Assembly (NCBI GenBank): GCA_905233865.1
Contig: CAJOGH010000013.1
Coordinates: 1-22,803, forward strand
Source: an uncultured Atopobiaceae bacterium
Lineage (GTDB): Bacteria > Actinomycetota > Coriobacteriia > Coriobacteriales > Atopobiaceae
Direction: 5' to 3'
Length of the DNA stretch: 22,803 nucleotides
Shown: positions 7,819-16,342 of the stretch, in pieces
How the letters are laid out: every line of letters begins with the position of its first letter
Numbering within the stretch: the stretch's first letter is position 1
Notes under the pieces: generated by a model
The model's database searches: none
What the model was told of the DNA's origin: nothing
What the model saw: the letters and a program-made list of their open reading frames with translations, nothing else
Made by a program: the position numbers and the translations under genes

Positions 7819-10494
7819 ATGAAGGAGTATCTGTCATCGTTTGAGGACGTCGTTGCGGCCCAGGGCAGCGATGCGCAGGAGGGTCTGAGCGCCAGCGAGG
7901 CCGCGGACCGCCTGTCCAAGTTTGGCCTGAACAAGCTCGAGGAGGGCGAGAAGGTGCCGGTGTGGCGCCGCTTCCTGTCGCAGCTTGCCGACCCCATGAT
8001 CATCATGCTGCTCGTCGCCGCGGTGGTGAGCGCCCTGACCGGCATGGCCCAGGGGACGAACGACTTTGCCGACGTCATCATCATCCTGTTCGTCGTCGTG
8101 CTCAACTCCGTGCTCGGCGTGGTCCAGGAGTCCAAGGCCGAGGAGGCGCTGGCGGCGCTTCAGGAGATGGCCGCCGCGCAGTCGCGTGTCGTGCGTGACG
8201 GGCAGGTCGTCGAGGTGCTGAGCACCGAGCTCGTGCCTGGCGACATCGTGGTCTTTGAGGCCGGCGACGCCGTGCCCGCCGACTGCCGCCTGATCGAGTG
8301 CGCGTCGCTCAAGATCGAGGAGGCAGCGCTCACGGGTGAGAGCGTGCCGGTGGTCAAGCGCTCGAGCGCGCTGGAGGCCGACCCCAAGACCGGCGACGTG
8401 GCCCTGGGCGATCGCAAGAACATGTGCTACATGGGCTCGGTCGTGGTCTATGGCCACGGACGCGCCGTCGTCGTGGCCACGGGCATGGACACCGAGATGG
8501 GCAAGATCGCCGACGCCCTGAGCCAGGCCGAGGACGAGCAGACCCCGCTGCAAAAGAAGCTCTCCGAGCTCTCGCGCATTCTGACCATCATGGTCGTGGG
8601 CATCTCCGTGATCATCTTCCTCACCGGCTTCCTCAAGTACGGTGCCGAGTTCATGTCCAACCTCAACCTCGTGCTTGACACCTTTATGGTCGCGGTCTCG
8701 CTTGCCGTGGCAGCCATCCCCGAGGGCCTTGCTGCGGTCGTGACGATCGTGCTGTCCATGGGCGTGACCAAGATGAGCGAGAAGAACGCGATTATCCGCA
8801 AGCTCTCCGCCGTGGAGACGCTGGGCTGCACCCAGATCATCTGCTCCGACAAGACCGGCACGCTCACTCAGAACAAGATGACGGTCGTGCGCCACTTTAG
8901 CTGGGACCAGCACCGCCTGGTCCGCTGCATGGCCATGGCCTCCAACGCCGAGTGGGACCCGGTGCGCGAGGAGGCTATCGGCGAGCCCACCGAGGCCGCG
9001 CTCGTGGCCGACGCCGCCAAGATTGGCTTTACGACCGCCGACCTCATGGCCGCCAACCCCCGCGTGGGCGAGGCGCCCTTTGACTCCGGCCGCAAGATGA
9101 TGACCGTGGTTAACCAGGCTCCTGACGGGTCCTACATCCAGCACACCAAGGGCGGGCCCGACGTGGTGCTGTCCCACTGCACCAAGATCCGCACCAAGGA
9201 AGGCGACGTGCCCCTGACCGACGAGTGGCGCGAGAAGGTCATGGAGCAGAACCGCGCCATGGCCGGCGAGGCACTGCGCGTCATGGCGGCCGCGCGCATC
9301 AACTACCACGACAAGAAGCCCGAGGACTTTAGCCCCGAGGCGCTCGAGCACGACATGACCTTCCTGGGCCTGTGCGGCATGATCGACCCGATCCGTCCCG
9401 AGGCCAAGGACGCCATCGCCGAGGCCAAGACTGCCGGCATCCGCACGGTCATGATCACCGGCGACCACATCCTCACGGCCGTTGCCATCGCGCGCGAGCT
9501 GGGCATCATCAAGGGTGCCGATGAGGCCATTTCCGGTGCCGACCTGGACGGCATGAGCGACGAGGAGCTCGCCGCGCACATCGAGGACTACGGCGTGTAC
9601 GCGCGCGTCCAACCCGAGCACAAGGTGCGCATCGTGAGCGCCTGGAAGAGCAAGAACAAGGTCGTGGCCATGACAGGCGACGGCGTCAACGACGCGCCCT
9701 CCATCAAGCGCGCCGATATTGGCGTGGGCATGGGCATCACGGGTACCGACGTGACCAAGGGCGTCGCCGACATGGTGCTGGCCGACGACAACTTCGCGAC
9801 CATCATCAACGCTTGCGAGGAGGGTCGCAGGATCTACGACAACATCCGCAAGTGCATCCAGTTCCTGCTGAGCTCCAACCTGGCCGAGGTCATCTCTGTC
9901 TTCGTTGCCTCGCTCATGGGCTTTACCATCCTGCTGCCCACGCACCTGCTGTGGATCAACCTCATCACCGACTCGCTGCCGGCGCTCGCCATGGCCACAG
10001 AAGACGCCGAGCCCGACATCATGCGTCGCGCGCCCCGCTCGTCCGACGACGGCATCTTCTCCGGTGGCCTGGGCCTGGACACCCTCGTGCAAGGCATCAT
10101 GATCGCTGGACTGACGCTTCTGAGCTACTTCGTGGGCCACTACATCGAGTTTGGCACCATGGACATCTCGCAGGTGCTCGCCGACCCGTCTGCCGGCATC
10201 CACGGCATGACGATGGCGTTCCTGACCCTGTCCATGGTGGAGATGTTCCACTCGCTCAACATGCGCAACCGCCGTCACTCCATCTTCAAGCTCAAGCGTC
10301 AGAACATGTGGCTGTGGGGCGCCTTCTTCCTGGCGCTCGTGCTCACCTTTGTGGTCATCGAGACCCCGCTCTCGCAGGCCTTCGGCTTTGCCGAGATCAG
10401 CCCCAGGGAGTACGGCATCGCCATGGTCCTTGCCGCGGTCATCATCCCGCTGGTCGAGATCTACAAGGCCATCGTTCGTAGGCTCGAGCGTTAG
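7819..10494 (+). CDS. Calcium-type cation-transporting P-type ATPase (type IIA)
   Basis: The 891-residue membrane pump should export Ca2+ using ATP. It has all P-type landmarks: N-terminal cation-ATPase domain, TGES (172-175) in the actuator domain, PEGL (301-304) in membrane helix 4, phosphorylated Asp344 in DKTGTLT, KGGPD (444-448) in the nucleotide domain, and TGDGVND (619-625). Residues matching the SERCA/PMR1 calcium site are present: Glu302, Asn686 and Glu690 in SSNLAEV, and Asn714, Thr717 and Asp718 in INLITDSLP. Mn2+ or other divalent transport cannot be excluded. The ATG at 7819 is chosen because AGGAGG lies 3 nt upstream and the family N-terminus starts there. rsgA begins 2 nt after the stop, indicating translational coupling. 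Confidence 0.92.
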   Translation: MKEYLSSFEDVVAAQGSDAQEGLSASEAADRLSKFGLNKLEEGEKVPVWRRFLSQLADPMIIMLLVAAVVSALTGMAQGTNDFADVIIILFVVVLNSVLGVVQESKAEEALAALQEMAAAQSRVVRDGQVVEVLSTELVPGDIVVFEAGDAVPADCRLIECASLKIEEAALTGESVPVVKRSSALEADPKTGDVALGDRKNMCYMGSVVVYGHGRAVVVATGMDTEMGKIADALSQAEDEQTPLQKKLSELSRILTIMVVGISVIIFLTGFLKYGAEFMSNLNLVLDTFMVAVSLAVAAIPEGLAAVVTIVLSMGVTKMSEKNAIIRKLSAVETLGCTQIICSDKTGTLTQNKMTVVRHFSWDQHRLVRCMAMASNAEWDPVREEAIGEPTEAALVADAAKIGFTTADLMAANPRVGEAPFDSGRKMMTVVNQAPDGSYIQHTKGGPDVVLSHCTKIRTKEGDVPLTDEWREKVMEQNRAMAGEALRVMAAARINYHDKKPEDFSPEALEHDMTFLGLCGMIDPIRPEAKDAIAEAKTAGIRTVMITGDHILTAVAIARELGIIKGADEAISGADLDGMSDEELAAHIEDYGVYARVQPEHKVRIVSAWKSKNKVVAMTGDGVNDAPSIKRADIGVGMGITGTDVTKGVADMVLADDNFATIINACEEGRRIYDNIRKCIQFLLSSNLAEVISVFVASLMGFTILLPTHLLWINLITDSLPALAMATEDAEPDIMRRAPRSSDDGIFSGGLGLDTLVQGIMIAGLTLLSYFVGHYIEFGTMDISQVLADPSAGIHGMTMAFLTLSMVEMFHSLNMRNRRHSIFKLKRQNMWLWGAFFLALVLTFVVIETPLSQAFGFAEISPREYGIAMVLAAVIIPLVEIYKAIVRRLER

Positions 10495-10496
10495 AG

Positions 10497-11612
10497 ATGG
10501 CGGCCAAGCGCAAGCGGACACGCAAGCGTGACGCGAGCGCCGGGGGCGCGCAGCTCCCGGCGCTCTCGACCCTGCGCGACCTGCCTGCCTATGACGAGCT
10601 CGCGCCAAGCGATGCCCAGCGTGCGGCGGCTGAGGCCGACAAGAGCCAGCTGGTTGCCGACGGCATCGCAGAGCCAGATGAGCTCGCGCTTGCCTTCGTG
10701 TGCCGCCTTGACCGTGGATACCCCGCTCTCTGTTGGGAGGGCGGGGTCTTTCGTGCCGAGTTCGCGACGCGCCTGACCAAGGACGACGGCCGCGTGGCCG
10801 TGGGCGACTGGGTCGTGGCGCGGCTGCCCGGTGGTAACGACATGGGCCTGGTGCAGACGGTCCTGCCGCGCGAGAGCGACATCGCCCGGTGGCGGGGGAG
10901 CAACCGTGGGGAGCGCCAGACCCTTGCTGCCAACGTGGATGTCGTCATTGCAGCCTATGCGCTGGGCGATCGCGAGCCCGACATGAGCCGCATCGCCCGC
11001 TCCGTGGTGGTGGCGCTCGACTGTGGCGCCCATGCCGCCGTGGTGCTCACCAAGGCCGACCGTTGCACGGACGCAGGTGCGGCACAGGCGGCGGTGAGCC
11101 GTGTGCTGGGTGCGGACGTTCCGGTGGTGCTGACCTCGTCTGAGATGGGGGAGGGCATCGACGACGTGCGCGCTCTCGTTCCTGCTGGCACGAGCGGCAT
11201 GCTCCTGGGCGCCAGTGGCGCGGGCAAATCGACGCTGCTCAATGCCCTGCTCGGTCGCGACGTGCTTGAGACGGGAGCTGTCCGTGCGAGTGACGACGCG
11301 GGCAGGCACACGACGGTGGCTCGCCGTATGGTCTCCATCCCAGGCGCCGGCGTGATTGTGGACGAGCCGGGCCTGCGCAGCCTGCCGCTCGTGGGTCATG
11401 AGCGCGGCCTTGCCCTTGCCTTCCCTGACATCGCTGATGCGGCGCGCACCTGCCGCTTTAGGGACTGTACCCACGACCATGAGCCGGGCTGCGGCGTGCG
11501 TGCGGAAGCTGCCGAGGGCGCCTTTGACGAGGATGCGCTTGACGTCTACCTCGCACTCGCGTCCGAGATGCGCGCGAGTGCCGGCACGCTCGATCCCGAC
11601 GTCGTCCTGTAG
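10497..11612 (+). CDS. rsgA: Ribosome small subunit-dependent GTPase A
   Basis: The 371-residue protein is a circularly permuted GTPase that matures the 30S subunit. The permuted order is visible: an N-terminal OB-like region, the G4 motif TKAD (185-188), then the P-loop GASGAGKS (238-245), then G3 as DEPG (289-292; DTPG is usual), and a C-terminal zinc knuckle Cys319, Cys324, His326, Cys332 (CRFRDCTHDHEPGC). The N-terminus is highly basic (MAAKRKRTRKR), and the protein is somewhat longer than typical family members. Only 2 nt separate it from the ATPase stop, and no strong ribosome site is seen, so translation probably depends on coupling. The functional link to a calcium pump is unclear. 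Confidence 0.93.
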   Translation: MAAKRKRTRKRDASAGGAQLPALSTLRDLPAYDELAPSDAQRAAAEADKSQLVADGIAEPDELALAFVCRLDRGYPALCWEGGVFRAEFATRLTKDDGRVAVGDWVVARLPGGNDMGLVQTVLPRESDIARWRGSNRGERQTLAANVDVVIAAYALGDREPDMSRIARSVVVALDCGAHAAVVLTKADRCTDAGAAQAAVSRVLGADVPVVLTSSEMGEGIDDVRALVPAGTSGMLLGASGAGKSTLLNALLGRDVLETGAVRASDDAGRHTTVARRMVSIPGAGVIVDEPGLRSLPLVGHERGLALAFPDIADAARTCRFRDCTHDHEPGCGVRAEAAEGAFDEDALDVYLALASEMRASAGTLDPDVVL

Positions 11613-11638
11613 CTCGGCTCTTATCGCCATAAAGTTTT

Positions 11639-11671
11639 TAAGAGACAAGTGGACGTAGCATTTGTCTCTTA
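11639..11671. repeat. Perfect inverted repeat after rsgA
   Basis: TAAGAGACAA and TTGTCTCTTA form a 10-bp stem with a 13-nt loop, 27 nt after the rsgA stop. No U-tract follows on either strand, so it is either a weak terminator or another structure. Confidence 0.55.
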
Positions 11672-11691
11672 TATCGATGCCATTGTGTCGT

Positions 11692-11723
11692 TTGCGGAAG
11701 TGAGGCGGATTTCACTTCCGTAA
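11692..11723. repeat. Second inverted repeat in the rsgA/PAP2 convergent spacer
   Basis: CGGAAGTGA (11695-11703) pairs with TCACTTCCG (11712-11720) across an 8-nt loop. The stem extends to about 12 bp with one G-T pair. GAAGTGAGGCG (11697-11707) recurs directly at 11738-11748, near a further short GCGACA/TGTCGC pair (11746-11765) at the PAP2 stop. Confidence 0.5.
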
Positions 11724-11764
11724 GAGAAGTGCGAATTGAAGTGAGGCGACATAAGCCAGTGTCG

Positions 11765-12697
11765 CTATCTCTCCTGCGGGGCTTTGGCGCCCGCGCGCTT
11801 GTCCCAGGCCAGCAGTACGAGGAAGGCCACGACGCTGATGAAGGCGCCCATGCTCACGTCGGAGAGGAAGTGCGCGCCCAGGATCATGCGGCAGGCCATG
11901 ACGACCACGGCGTAGACGACCTCGATTCCCAAGGCGATGCCCAGTTTGGAGCGAAGGCTGGGATAGACGAGGCTCAGGCCATAGAACGCGGTGAGGAAGG
12001 CGGCAGCCTGCAGGGAGTGACCGCTGGGGAACGACTTGAAGCCGTCCTTGCCAATGCCAAAGGTGTCCATGAAGCCCTGGGCACCGGAAAACTTACTGTA
12101 CCAGGGGCAGAACTCGAGGCCCTCGTAGCCGGCAAAGAGCGTGCGCGGACGCGGGCGTGCCATGATGCTCTTGACGATCTCGACAAGAGCGAACGAGACG
12201 AGCATCACCACAATGACCATAATCACGCGACGTGCGAGGTCCTTGGCATCGTTTGCCTTGCCCGCGCCATAGCCCACGGCACAAAGCCCACCGCCGACGA
12301 CGGCGCCGATGGCCATGCGGACGGTCTCGGGAGGCTCAGCGCCCACCAACCCACCAAAGCCATCGAGCATGGAGAGAGTGGCACGCGTGATGAGGGCGCC
12401 AAAGACAAGGGCCAGAAGAGCACACACCGCGGCACCCGCAAAGCGAGCGACGGGTGGCTTGTTGCTTGCCAAGGACCTCTGCACCAGAGTGCCCAGAAGG
12501 AGGCAGACGGGGTAGACCATGGGAAGCAGGCCCATGGACGAGAGGAAGATGACGACGGGGTTGCCGGGGTTGTAGATGGCTTGTGCTATGGGCAGGTCGT
12601 TGAACGTTCCTATGACAAGCGTCACGACGAATACTGCGGCAAGGGCCACCATGCCACGCGTGAGGAGCGAGCGCTGTTCTTGGGTCAAGGGGATCAC
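11765..12697 (-). CDS. PAP2-family integral membrane phosphatase
   Basis: This is a multi-spanning protein with about eight hydrophobic helices and the three PAP2 phosphatase signatures in order: KSIMARPRPR, then FPSGHS, then CRMILGAHFLSDV (the motif with catalytic His and Asp). Such enzymes remove phosphate from lipid phosphates such as undecaprenyl pyrophosphate or phosphatidate at the outer face of the membrane; the substrate here is unknown. The start is uncertain. The frame is open back to 12973, but the upstream part contains unusual codons (such as TTA) and lacks ribosome sites. GTG 12697 is a working choice; ATG 12844, 12856 or 12652 are alternatives. It is convergent with rsgA and divergent from the pilus operon. 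Confidence 0.82.
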   Translation of the reverse strand: MIPLTQEQRSLLTRGMVALAAVFVVTLVIGTFNDLPIAQAIYNPGNPVVIFLSSMGLLPMVYPVCLLLGTLVQRSLASNKPPVARFAGAAVCALLALVFGALITRATLSMLDGFGGLVGAEPPETVRMAIGAVVGGGLCAVGYGAGKANDAKDLARRVIMVIVVMLVSFALVEIVKSIMARPRPRTLFAGYEGLEFCPWYSKFSGAQGFMDTFGIGKDGFKSFPSGHSLQAAAFLTAFYGLSLVYPSLRSKLGIALGIEVVYAVVVMACRMILGAHFLSDVSMGAFISVVAFLVLLAWDKRAGAKAPQER

Positions 12698-12985
12698 CGG
12701 CTCTTTGAAATCGGACGGGTAGTTGTATAAAAGCTTAACCCAGTGCGGCGCCACGCGCACGTGCAAAGTGGCGTGCGCACCTGAGTGCGTCGGCGAGAAA
12801 AAGGTGGCGCGGTGCTCGGTTCCGTTCGTTCGCGTCCACCCCATTATCGTGGGCATATGACATCGTTTGTTTGTCTGCTGTTTGATTCGTGTATGCCGTG
12901 CGTCAACTAATTTGTGCTTCTGGGCACGGTCGCACCCCTGCGGGAGAACAATCGGGATACCCGATGCCGACAAGGGAGGTGGATG
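12698..12985. other. PAP2 / pilus operon divergent spacer
   Basis: This roughly 290-nt stretch must contain promoters for both directions. A possible pilus promoter is TTGATT (12882-12887), 18 nt, ACTAAT (12906-12911). A perfect short inverted repeat, ATCGGG-ATA-CCCGAT (12951-12965), lies 6 nt before the cpaB ribosome site and could act as an operator or leader hairpin. No c-di-GMP riboswitch consensus was recognised. Part of this region may be PAP2 coding sequence if that gene starts upstream. Confidence 0.35.
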
Positions 12986-13696
12986 ATGTCCAGAAGGTTC
13001 CGACTGATCCTGTGTCTGGCGTGTGCCGCAGCCGTTGCCTTGGCATTCTTGGCCTATGGCAACGAGGTACGCGCCCAGGAGCAGAGCGTGCGCGATGAGG
13101 CGCTGGCCCGCTATGGCGGGGAAGTCGCCGGTCTTGTGGTGACCACGCGCCCGCTTGCCGCAGATGCCACGGTGCAGCGCTCTGACGTCGAGGTACGTGA
13201 CTGGCTTGTGGACCTTGCGCCACAGGGTGCCATCACGTCCTTGGACGACGTCGTGGGGCGATCGCTGGCAACGCCGGTGGCGGCGGGTGCACCCCTGTGT
13301 GACATCAACTTTTCAACGGAACGAGAGAGTGTGGAGGTGCCGTCGGGCTACGTGGGCTTGAGTGTGCCCATGACCGACAAGATCGGACTCACGCGCGATA
13401 CCGAGCTGGGAAGCGCGGTCTTTGCGTACCGCACGCACGACGGCACGACCTCGCTTATCGCCTCCAACCTTGTGGTGCTGTCCATGCCACAGCAAAGCAC
13501 GAACGGCCCGAGCCTAACGGGTGCCTGCACCTTGGCCGTGCTGCCCGATGACGTTGCTGAGGTCCTCTCTGCAAGCTCTGCGGGCGAGCTCAGGCTCGTG
13601 GTGCCCGCGGAGGATGTGGGGAGCGTCAGCGGCGGTGACAAAGCTGGCGACGTGAGCACACACGTCGCACCTAAGGAAGGGGATGGTCATACATGA
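12986..13696 (+). CDS. cpaB: Tad pilus assembly protein CpaB/RcpC-like (SAF domain)
   Basis: The 236-residue protein has a short basic N-terminus and one membrane or signal helix (about 5-24), followed by a SAF domain (about 47-108: AGLVVTTRPLAADATVQRSD ... DDVVGRSLATPVAAGAPL), the hallmark of CpaB/RcpC. The rest is an outside domain of low similarity. In Gram-negative bacteria CpaB works with the secretin; here no secretin is present, so it probably acts at the membrane/cell-wall face. ATG 12986 lies 6 nt after GGAGG; ATG 12983 is the alternative. Its stop overlaps the next start in ATGA. It is the first gene of the pilus operon. Confidence 0.82.
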   Translation: MSRRFRLILCLACAAAVALAFLAYGNEVRAQEQSVRDEALARYGGEVAGLVVTTRPLAADATVQRSDVEVRDWLVDLAPQGAITSLDDVVGRSLATPVAAGAPLCDINFSTERESVEVPSGYVGLSVPMTDKIGLTRDTELGSAVFAYRTHDGTTSLIASNLVVLSMPQQSTNGPSLTGACTLAVLPDDVAEVLSASSAGELRLVVPAEDVGSVSGGDKAGDVSTHVAPKEGDGHT

Positions 13697-15012
13697 GCGT
13701 GTGGTTTGCCTATACGACGAGCGAGGCGTTTCCCGCGATAGAGCGGGCGGTCCTCACGAGTGACCCGGGGGCCAGCGTCAGGAGGGTCACGGAGCCCACC
13801 ACGTTGCGAGAGCTCGTGCGCCTGGCGCCCGCCGGTGGAGTCAACGCGATCGTCGGCCCAGACGACGACGTGATATCTGCCATCAACCTGGCTGCTGCCA
13901 TCGTGGCGGACGGCTGTGCGGCACGGGTGGTGCTCGTGTGCAATGAGGTCTCGGGTTCGGTGCGCTCGCGCGCCGCCCGTGCGGGCATTGACCGTGTCAT
14001 GGACGAGATTGACCTGGTCGAGGCGGCCTGTGCCCAGCCGGATGCGGACGTCGAGGGGGTCTCGATGGCATACGTGGGCACAGGCCACCCCGGCCCGGTC
14101 AACGTGCCTGTCGTGCCCACGGGTTCAACGGGCGTGCACGAGCCCGTTGCCCAGGCTGCGGTGGCGTCGGGTGCCGTCGAGCGTAAAGAGGGGAGCGGCG
14201 CCATCGTCGCCTTTGCTCATGGGCGCGGTGGTACGGGCACCTCGACGCTCGTGAGCGTGGCCGCATCCATCGCCGCAGGCTGGGGCATGCGCGTGGCCGT
14301 GCTGGACATGGACCTGTGCGCGGGCAACCTCGCATCGATGCTGGGCGTGGGAAACCCACCTGACCTCGCGGCACTTGTGTCCAAGCCACCGCTTACGCCC
14401 GAGTCGGTAATGTCGTGTGCGGCAACTGTCTCTAATGGGGTTAGGCTCTTTGGGCCTTGCGCACGCCCCGAGTTTGCCGAGACGATCTCCCCACTCGTGG
14501 AGCCACTGCTCATGACCTTGGCCAACGAGCACGACCTGGTGCTGGTGGACACGCCCACGACGTGCACAGATGGTGTCGCTCAGGTGTTTCAGGCCTGCGA
14601 TCGCCTGCTGGTCGTGAGCGACGAGCGGCCGGGCGCGGCCGCATCGGCGACTCGACTCACGGGACTTGCCCAGCGCTTGGGTGTTGCACGTGCCCAGGTC
14701 ATGCGCGTGTCCAACCGGTGTGACCTGCGCGAGCGAGAGAGCCCGATAGTCCTTGGCCAGGGCGCGGATGCCGCGCGCGCCTTCCGCGTGGCGGACGGCT
14801 ACGAGGACGTGGAGGACATGATTGCGGCAGGGGAGGCCGCGGCGCTTGCGGAGCTTAGGTGCGACTTCGTTGACACCTGCTCCTCCATGCTCGCCAAGAC
14901 GCTCGTGGAGCTGGGGCGCCTGCCTCAGGGCGAGGAGGCGCACGCGGCGGCGGAGTATACCGAGCCTCGCACGCGACTTGGGCTCTTTGCCCGCATCAGG
15001 GAGGCGAGCTAG
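13693..15012 (+). CDS. cpaE: CpaE/TadZ-like ParA-family pilus localisation ATPase
   Basis: The 439-residue protein has an N-terminal degenerate receiver-like region (about 1-110, with VVLVCNEVSGSVRSRAARAG) and a C-terminal MinD/ParA fold. The P-loop is GRGGTGTST (177-185), lacking both lysines of the classical deviant Walker A (KGGxGKT). DMDLCAGNL (205-213) and DLVLVDTPT (281-289) are the A' and Walker B regions. TadZ/CpaE proteins place the Tad apparatus at the pole or a membrane focus; the altered P-loop suggests weak or no hydrolysis. It overlaps cpaB by 4 nt (ATGA) and lies 1 nt before cpaF, so translation is coupled. Confidence 0.85.
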   Translation: MSVWFAYTTSEAFPAIERAVLTSDPGASVRRVTEPTTLRELVRLAPAGGVNAIVGPDDDVISAINLAAAIVADGCAARVVLVCNEVSGSVRSRAARAGIDRVMDEIDLVEAACAQPDADVEGVSMAYVGTGHPGPVNVPVVPTGSTGVHEPVAQAAVASGAVERKEGSGAIVAFAHGRGGTGTSTLVSVAASIAAGWGMRVAVLDMDLCAGNLASMLGVGNPPDLAALVSKPPLTPESVMSCAATVSNGVRLFGPCARPEFAETISPLVEPLLMTLANEHDLVLVDTPTTCTDGVAQVFQACDRLLVVSDERPGAAASATRLTGLAQRLGVARAQVMRVSNRCDLRERESPIVLGQGADAARAFRVADGYEDVEDMIAAGEAAALAELRCDFVDTCSSMLAKTLVELGRLPQGEEAHAAAEYTEPRTRLGLFARIREAS

Positions 15013-15013
15013 G

Positions 15014-16342
15014 ATGAGCGTTCTGGAGCGGGTCCGCGTGAGCGACGCGGAAGACGAGGCTCGCGCCCCGCGCGCACGTCTGGATGCTGCACGGACGCAG
15101 CTCAAGCATGACCTCATTGACATGCTCGGTCTGACGACGGTGGCGGACATGGTCGCGTGCGATGACGCGTATGTGGTGCGTCATGAGCTGTCGGCAGCCT
15201 GCGAGACCATCCTTAACACGCGCGACTACGGCGTCGATGCCGACGGGCGCTGCGAGCTTGTGCGCGAGGTGATAGACGAGGTGGTGGGTCTCGGCCCCCT
15301 GCAGCCCCTGCTGGACGACCCGACCGTCACCGAGGTCATGGTCAACGGCTGTGGCTCGCTCTACTACGAGCGCGCAGGATCTCTTGTGGCTGCGGAGCGC
15401 GTCTTTGACTCGCCCGAGCAGATCATGATGGTGGTCGATAGGATCCTGGCACCCCTGGGACGTCGCCTGGACGAGTCGAGTCCCATCGTGAACGCGCGCC
15501 TTGCCAACGGCGATCGCGTGAACGCCGTCATTTCGCCTGTGGCCCTTGAGGGGCCGGTAGTGACCATCCGCAAGTTCTCGGATCGCATCTGCTCCATGGA
15601 CGAGCTCGTGCGGCTTGGCTCTGCGCCGGAGTGGTATGCGCAACTGCTCTCCTGGGCGGTGCGACACCGCTTGGACATAGCCGTCGCAGGGGGAACGGGG
15701 TCGGGCAAGACCACGCTGCTCAACGCCCTATCGTGCGAGATAGGCCATCACGAGCGCATCGTGACGATTGAGGACTCCGCAGAGCTGAGGTTCGAGTCGC
15801 ATCCTCACGTGGTGCGACTGGAGGCGCGCGACGCATCCATAGAGGGAACGGGACAGGTGACCATTCGCGACCTGGTAAAGAACGCGCTGCGCATGAGGCC
15901 GGACCGTATCGTGGTGGGTGAGGTCCGTGGCGAGGAGTGCATAGACATGCTGCAGGCCATGAACACAGGGCACGACGGCTCGTTGACAACGCTGCACGCC
16001 GGCACGGCACAGGAGGCGGTGCTCAGACTCGTGCTTATGGCTCGCTTTGGGATGGACCTGCCCGCGGAGATCATAGAGGAGCAGGTGGCCACCGCCCTTG
16101 ACCTTATCGTCATGTCACGTCGCATGCCTGATGGCCGACGCTACATCACGTCGATGTCCATCGTTTCGCGAGGGAGCTCGGGCGTGGAGCTCTCCGAGTG
16201 TGTGAGCTTTGACGAGGCAACACGCACGTGGAGCCTTTTGTTTGAGCCGCCCTTTGTGGCGCGGGGCCTGGCCCAGGGCACTTTGGACGAGCAGGAGGTG
16301 GCGGCATGGAGGCAACTCGTGCACTCCTCCCGTCCCTGGTAG
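15014..16342 (+). CDS. cpaF: Tad pilus secretion ATPase CpaF/TadA
   Basis: The 442-residue hexameric ATPase should power pilin extrusion. It shows LGPLQPLLDDPTVTEVMVNG, Walker A GGTGSGKTT (226-234), the Asp box RIVTIEDSAEL, Walker B/GEVRGEE (302-308), and MNTGHDGSLTTLHA (316-329), all characteristic of the CpaF/TadA branch of type II/IV secretion ATPases. Length is normal. The frame is open far upstream, but ATG 15014 is the start: it lies 1 nt after the cpaE stop and follows AGGGAGG. Its end overlaps tadB by 37 nt. Confidence 0.95.
   Translation: MSVLERVRVSDAEDEARAPRARLDAARTQLKHDLIDMLGLTTVADMVACDDAYVVRHELSAACETILNTRDYGVDADGRCELVREVIDEVVGLGPLQPLLDDPTVTEVMVNGCGSLYYERAGSLVAAERVFDSPEQIMMVVDRILAPLGRRLDESSPIVNARLANGDRVNAVISPVALEGPVVTIRKFSDRICSMDELVRLGSAPEWYAQLLSWAVRHRLDIAVAGGTGSGKTTLLNALSCEIGHHERIVTIEDSAELRFESHPHVVRLEARDASIEGTGQVTIRDLVKNALRMRPDRIVVGEVRGEECIDMLQAMNTGHDGSLTTLHAGTAQEAVLRLVLMARFGMDLPAEIIEEQVATALDLIVMSRRMPDGRRYITSMSIVSRGSSGVELSECVSFDEATRTWSLLFEPPFVARGLAQGTLDEQEVAAWRQLVHSSRPW

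Noticed and set aside
5453..7822. Long plus-strand frames opposite pyk and ldhA (365 and 386 codons)
   Set aside because: They mirror real genes in the antisense direction, have low-complexity Val/Gly/Asp composition, and lack ribosome sites.
7834..10608. A 924-codon open frame on the minus strand
   Set aside because: It lies exactly antisense to the P-type ATPase gene, is rich in His/Gly/Asp/Val as expected for a GC-biased shadow frame, and has no recognisable motif.
10491..11648. A 385-codon minus-strand frame over rsgA
   Set aside because: It is antisense to a well-supported GTPase, with shadow-type composition.
12698..12973. Upstream extension of the PAP2 protein by up to 92 residues
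   Set aside because: No ribosome site was found, codon use is unlike the rest of the gene, and it would run into the pilus operon leader; kept only as an alternative start.
12845..12985. A c-di-GMP riboswitch before the pilus operon
   Set aside because: The conserved core of the known class was not found; only short hairpins are visible.
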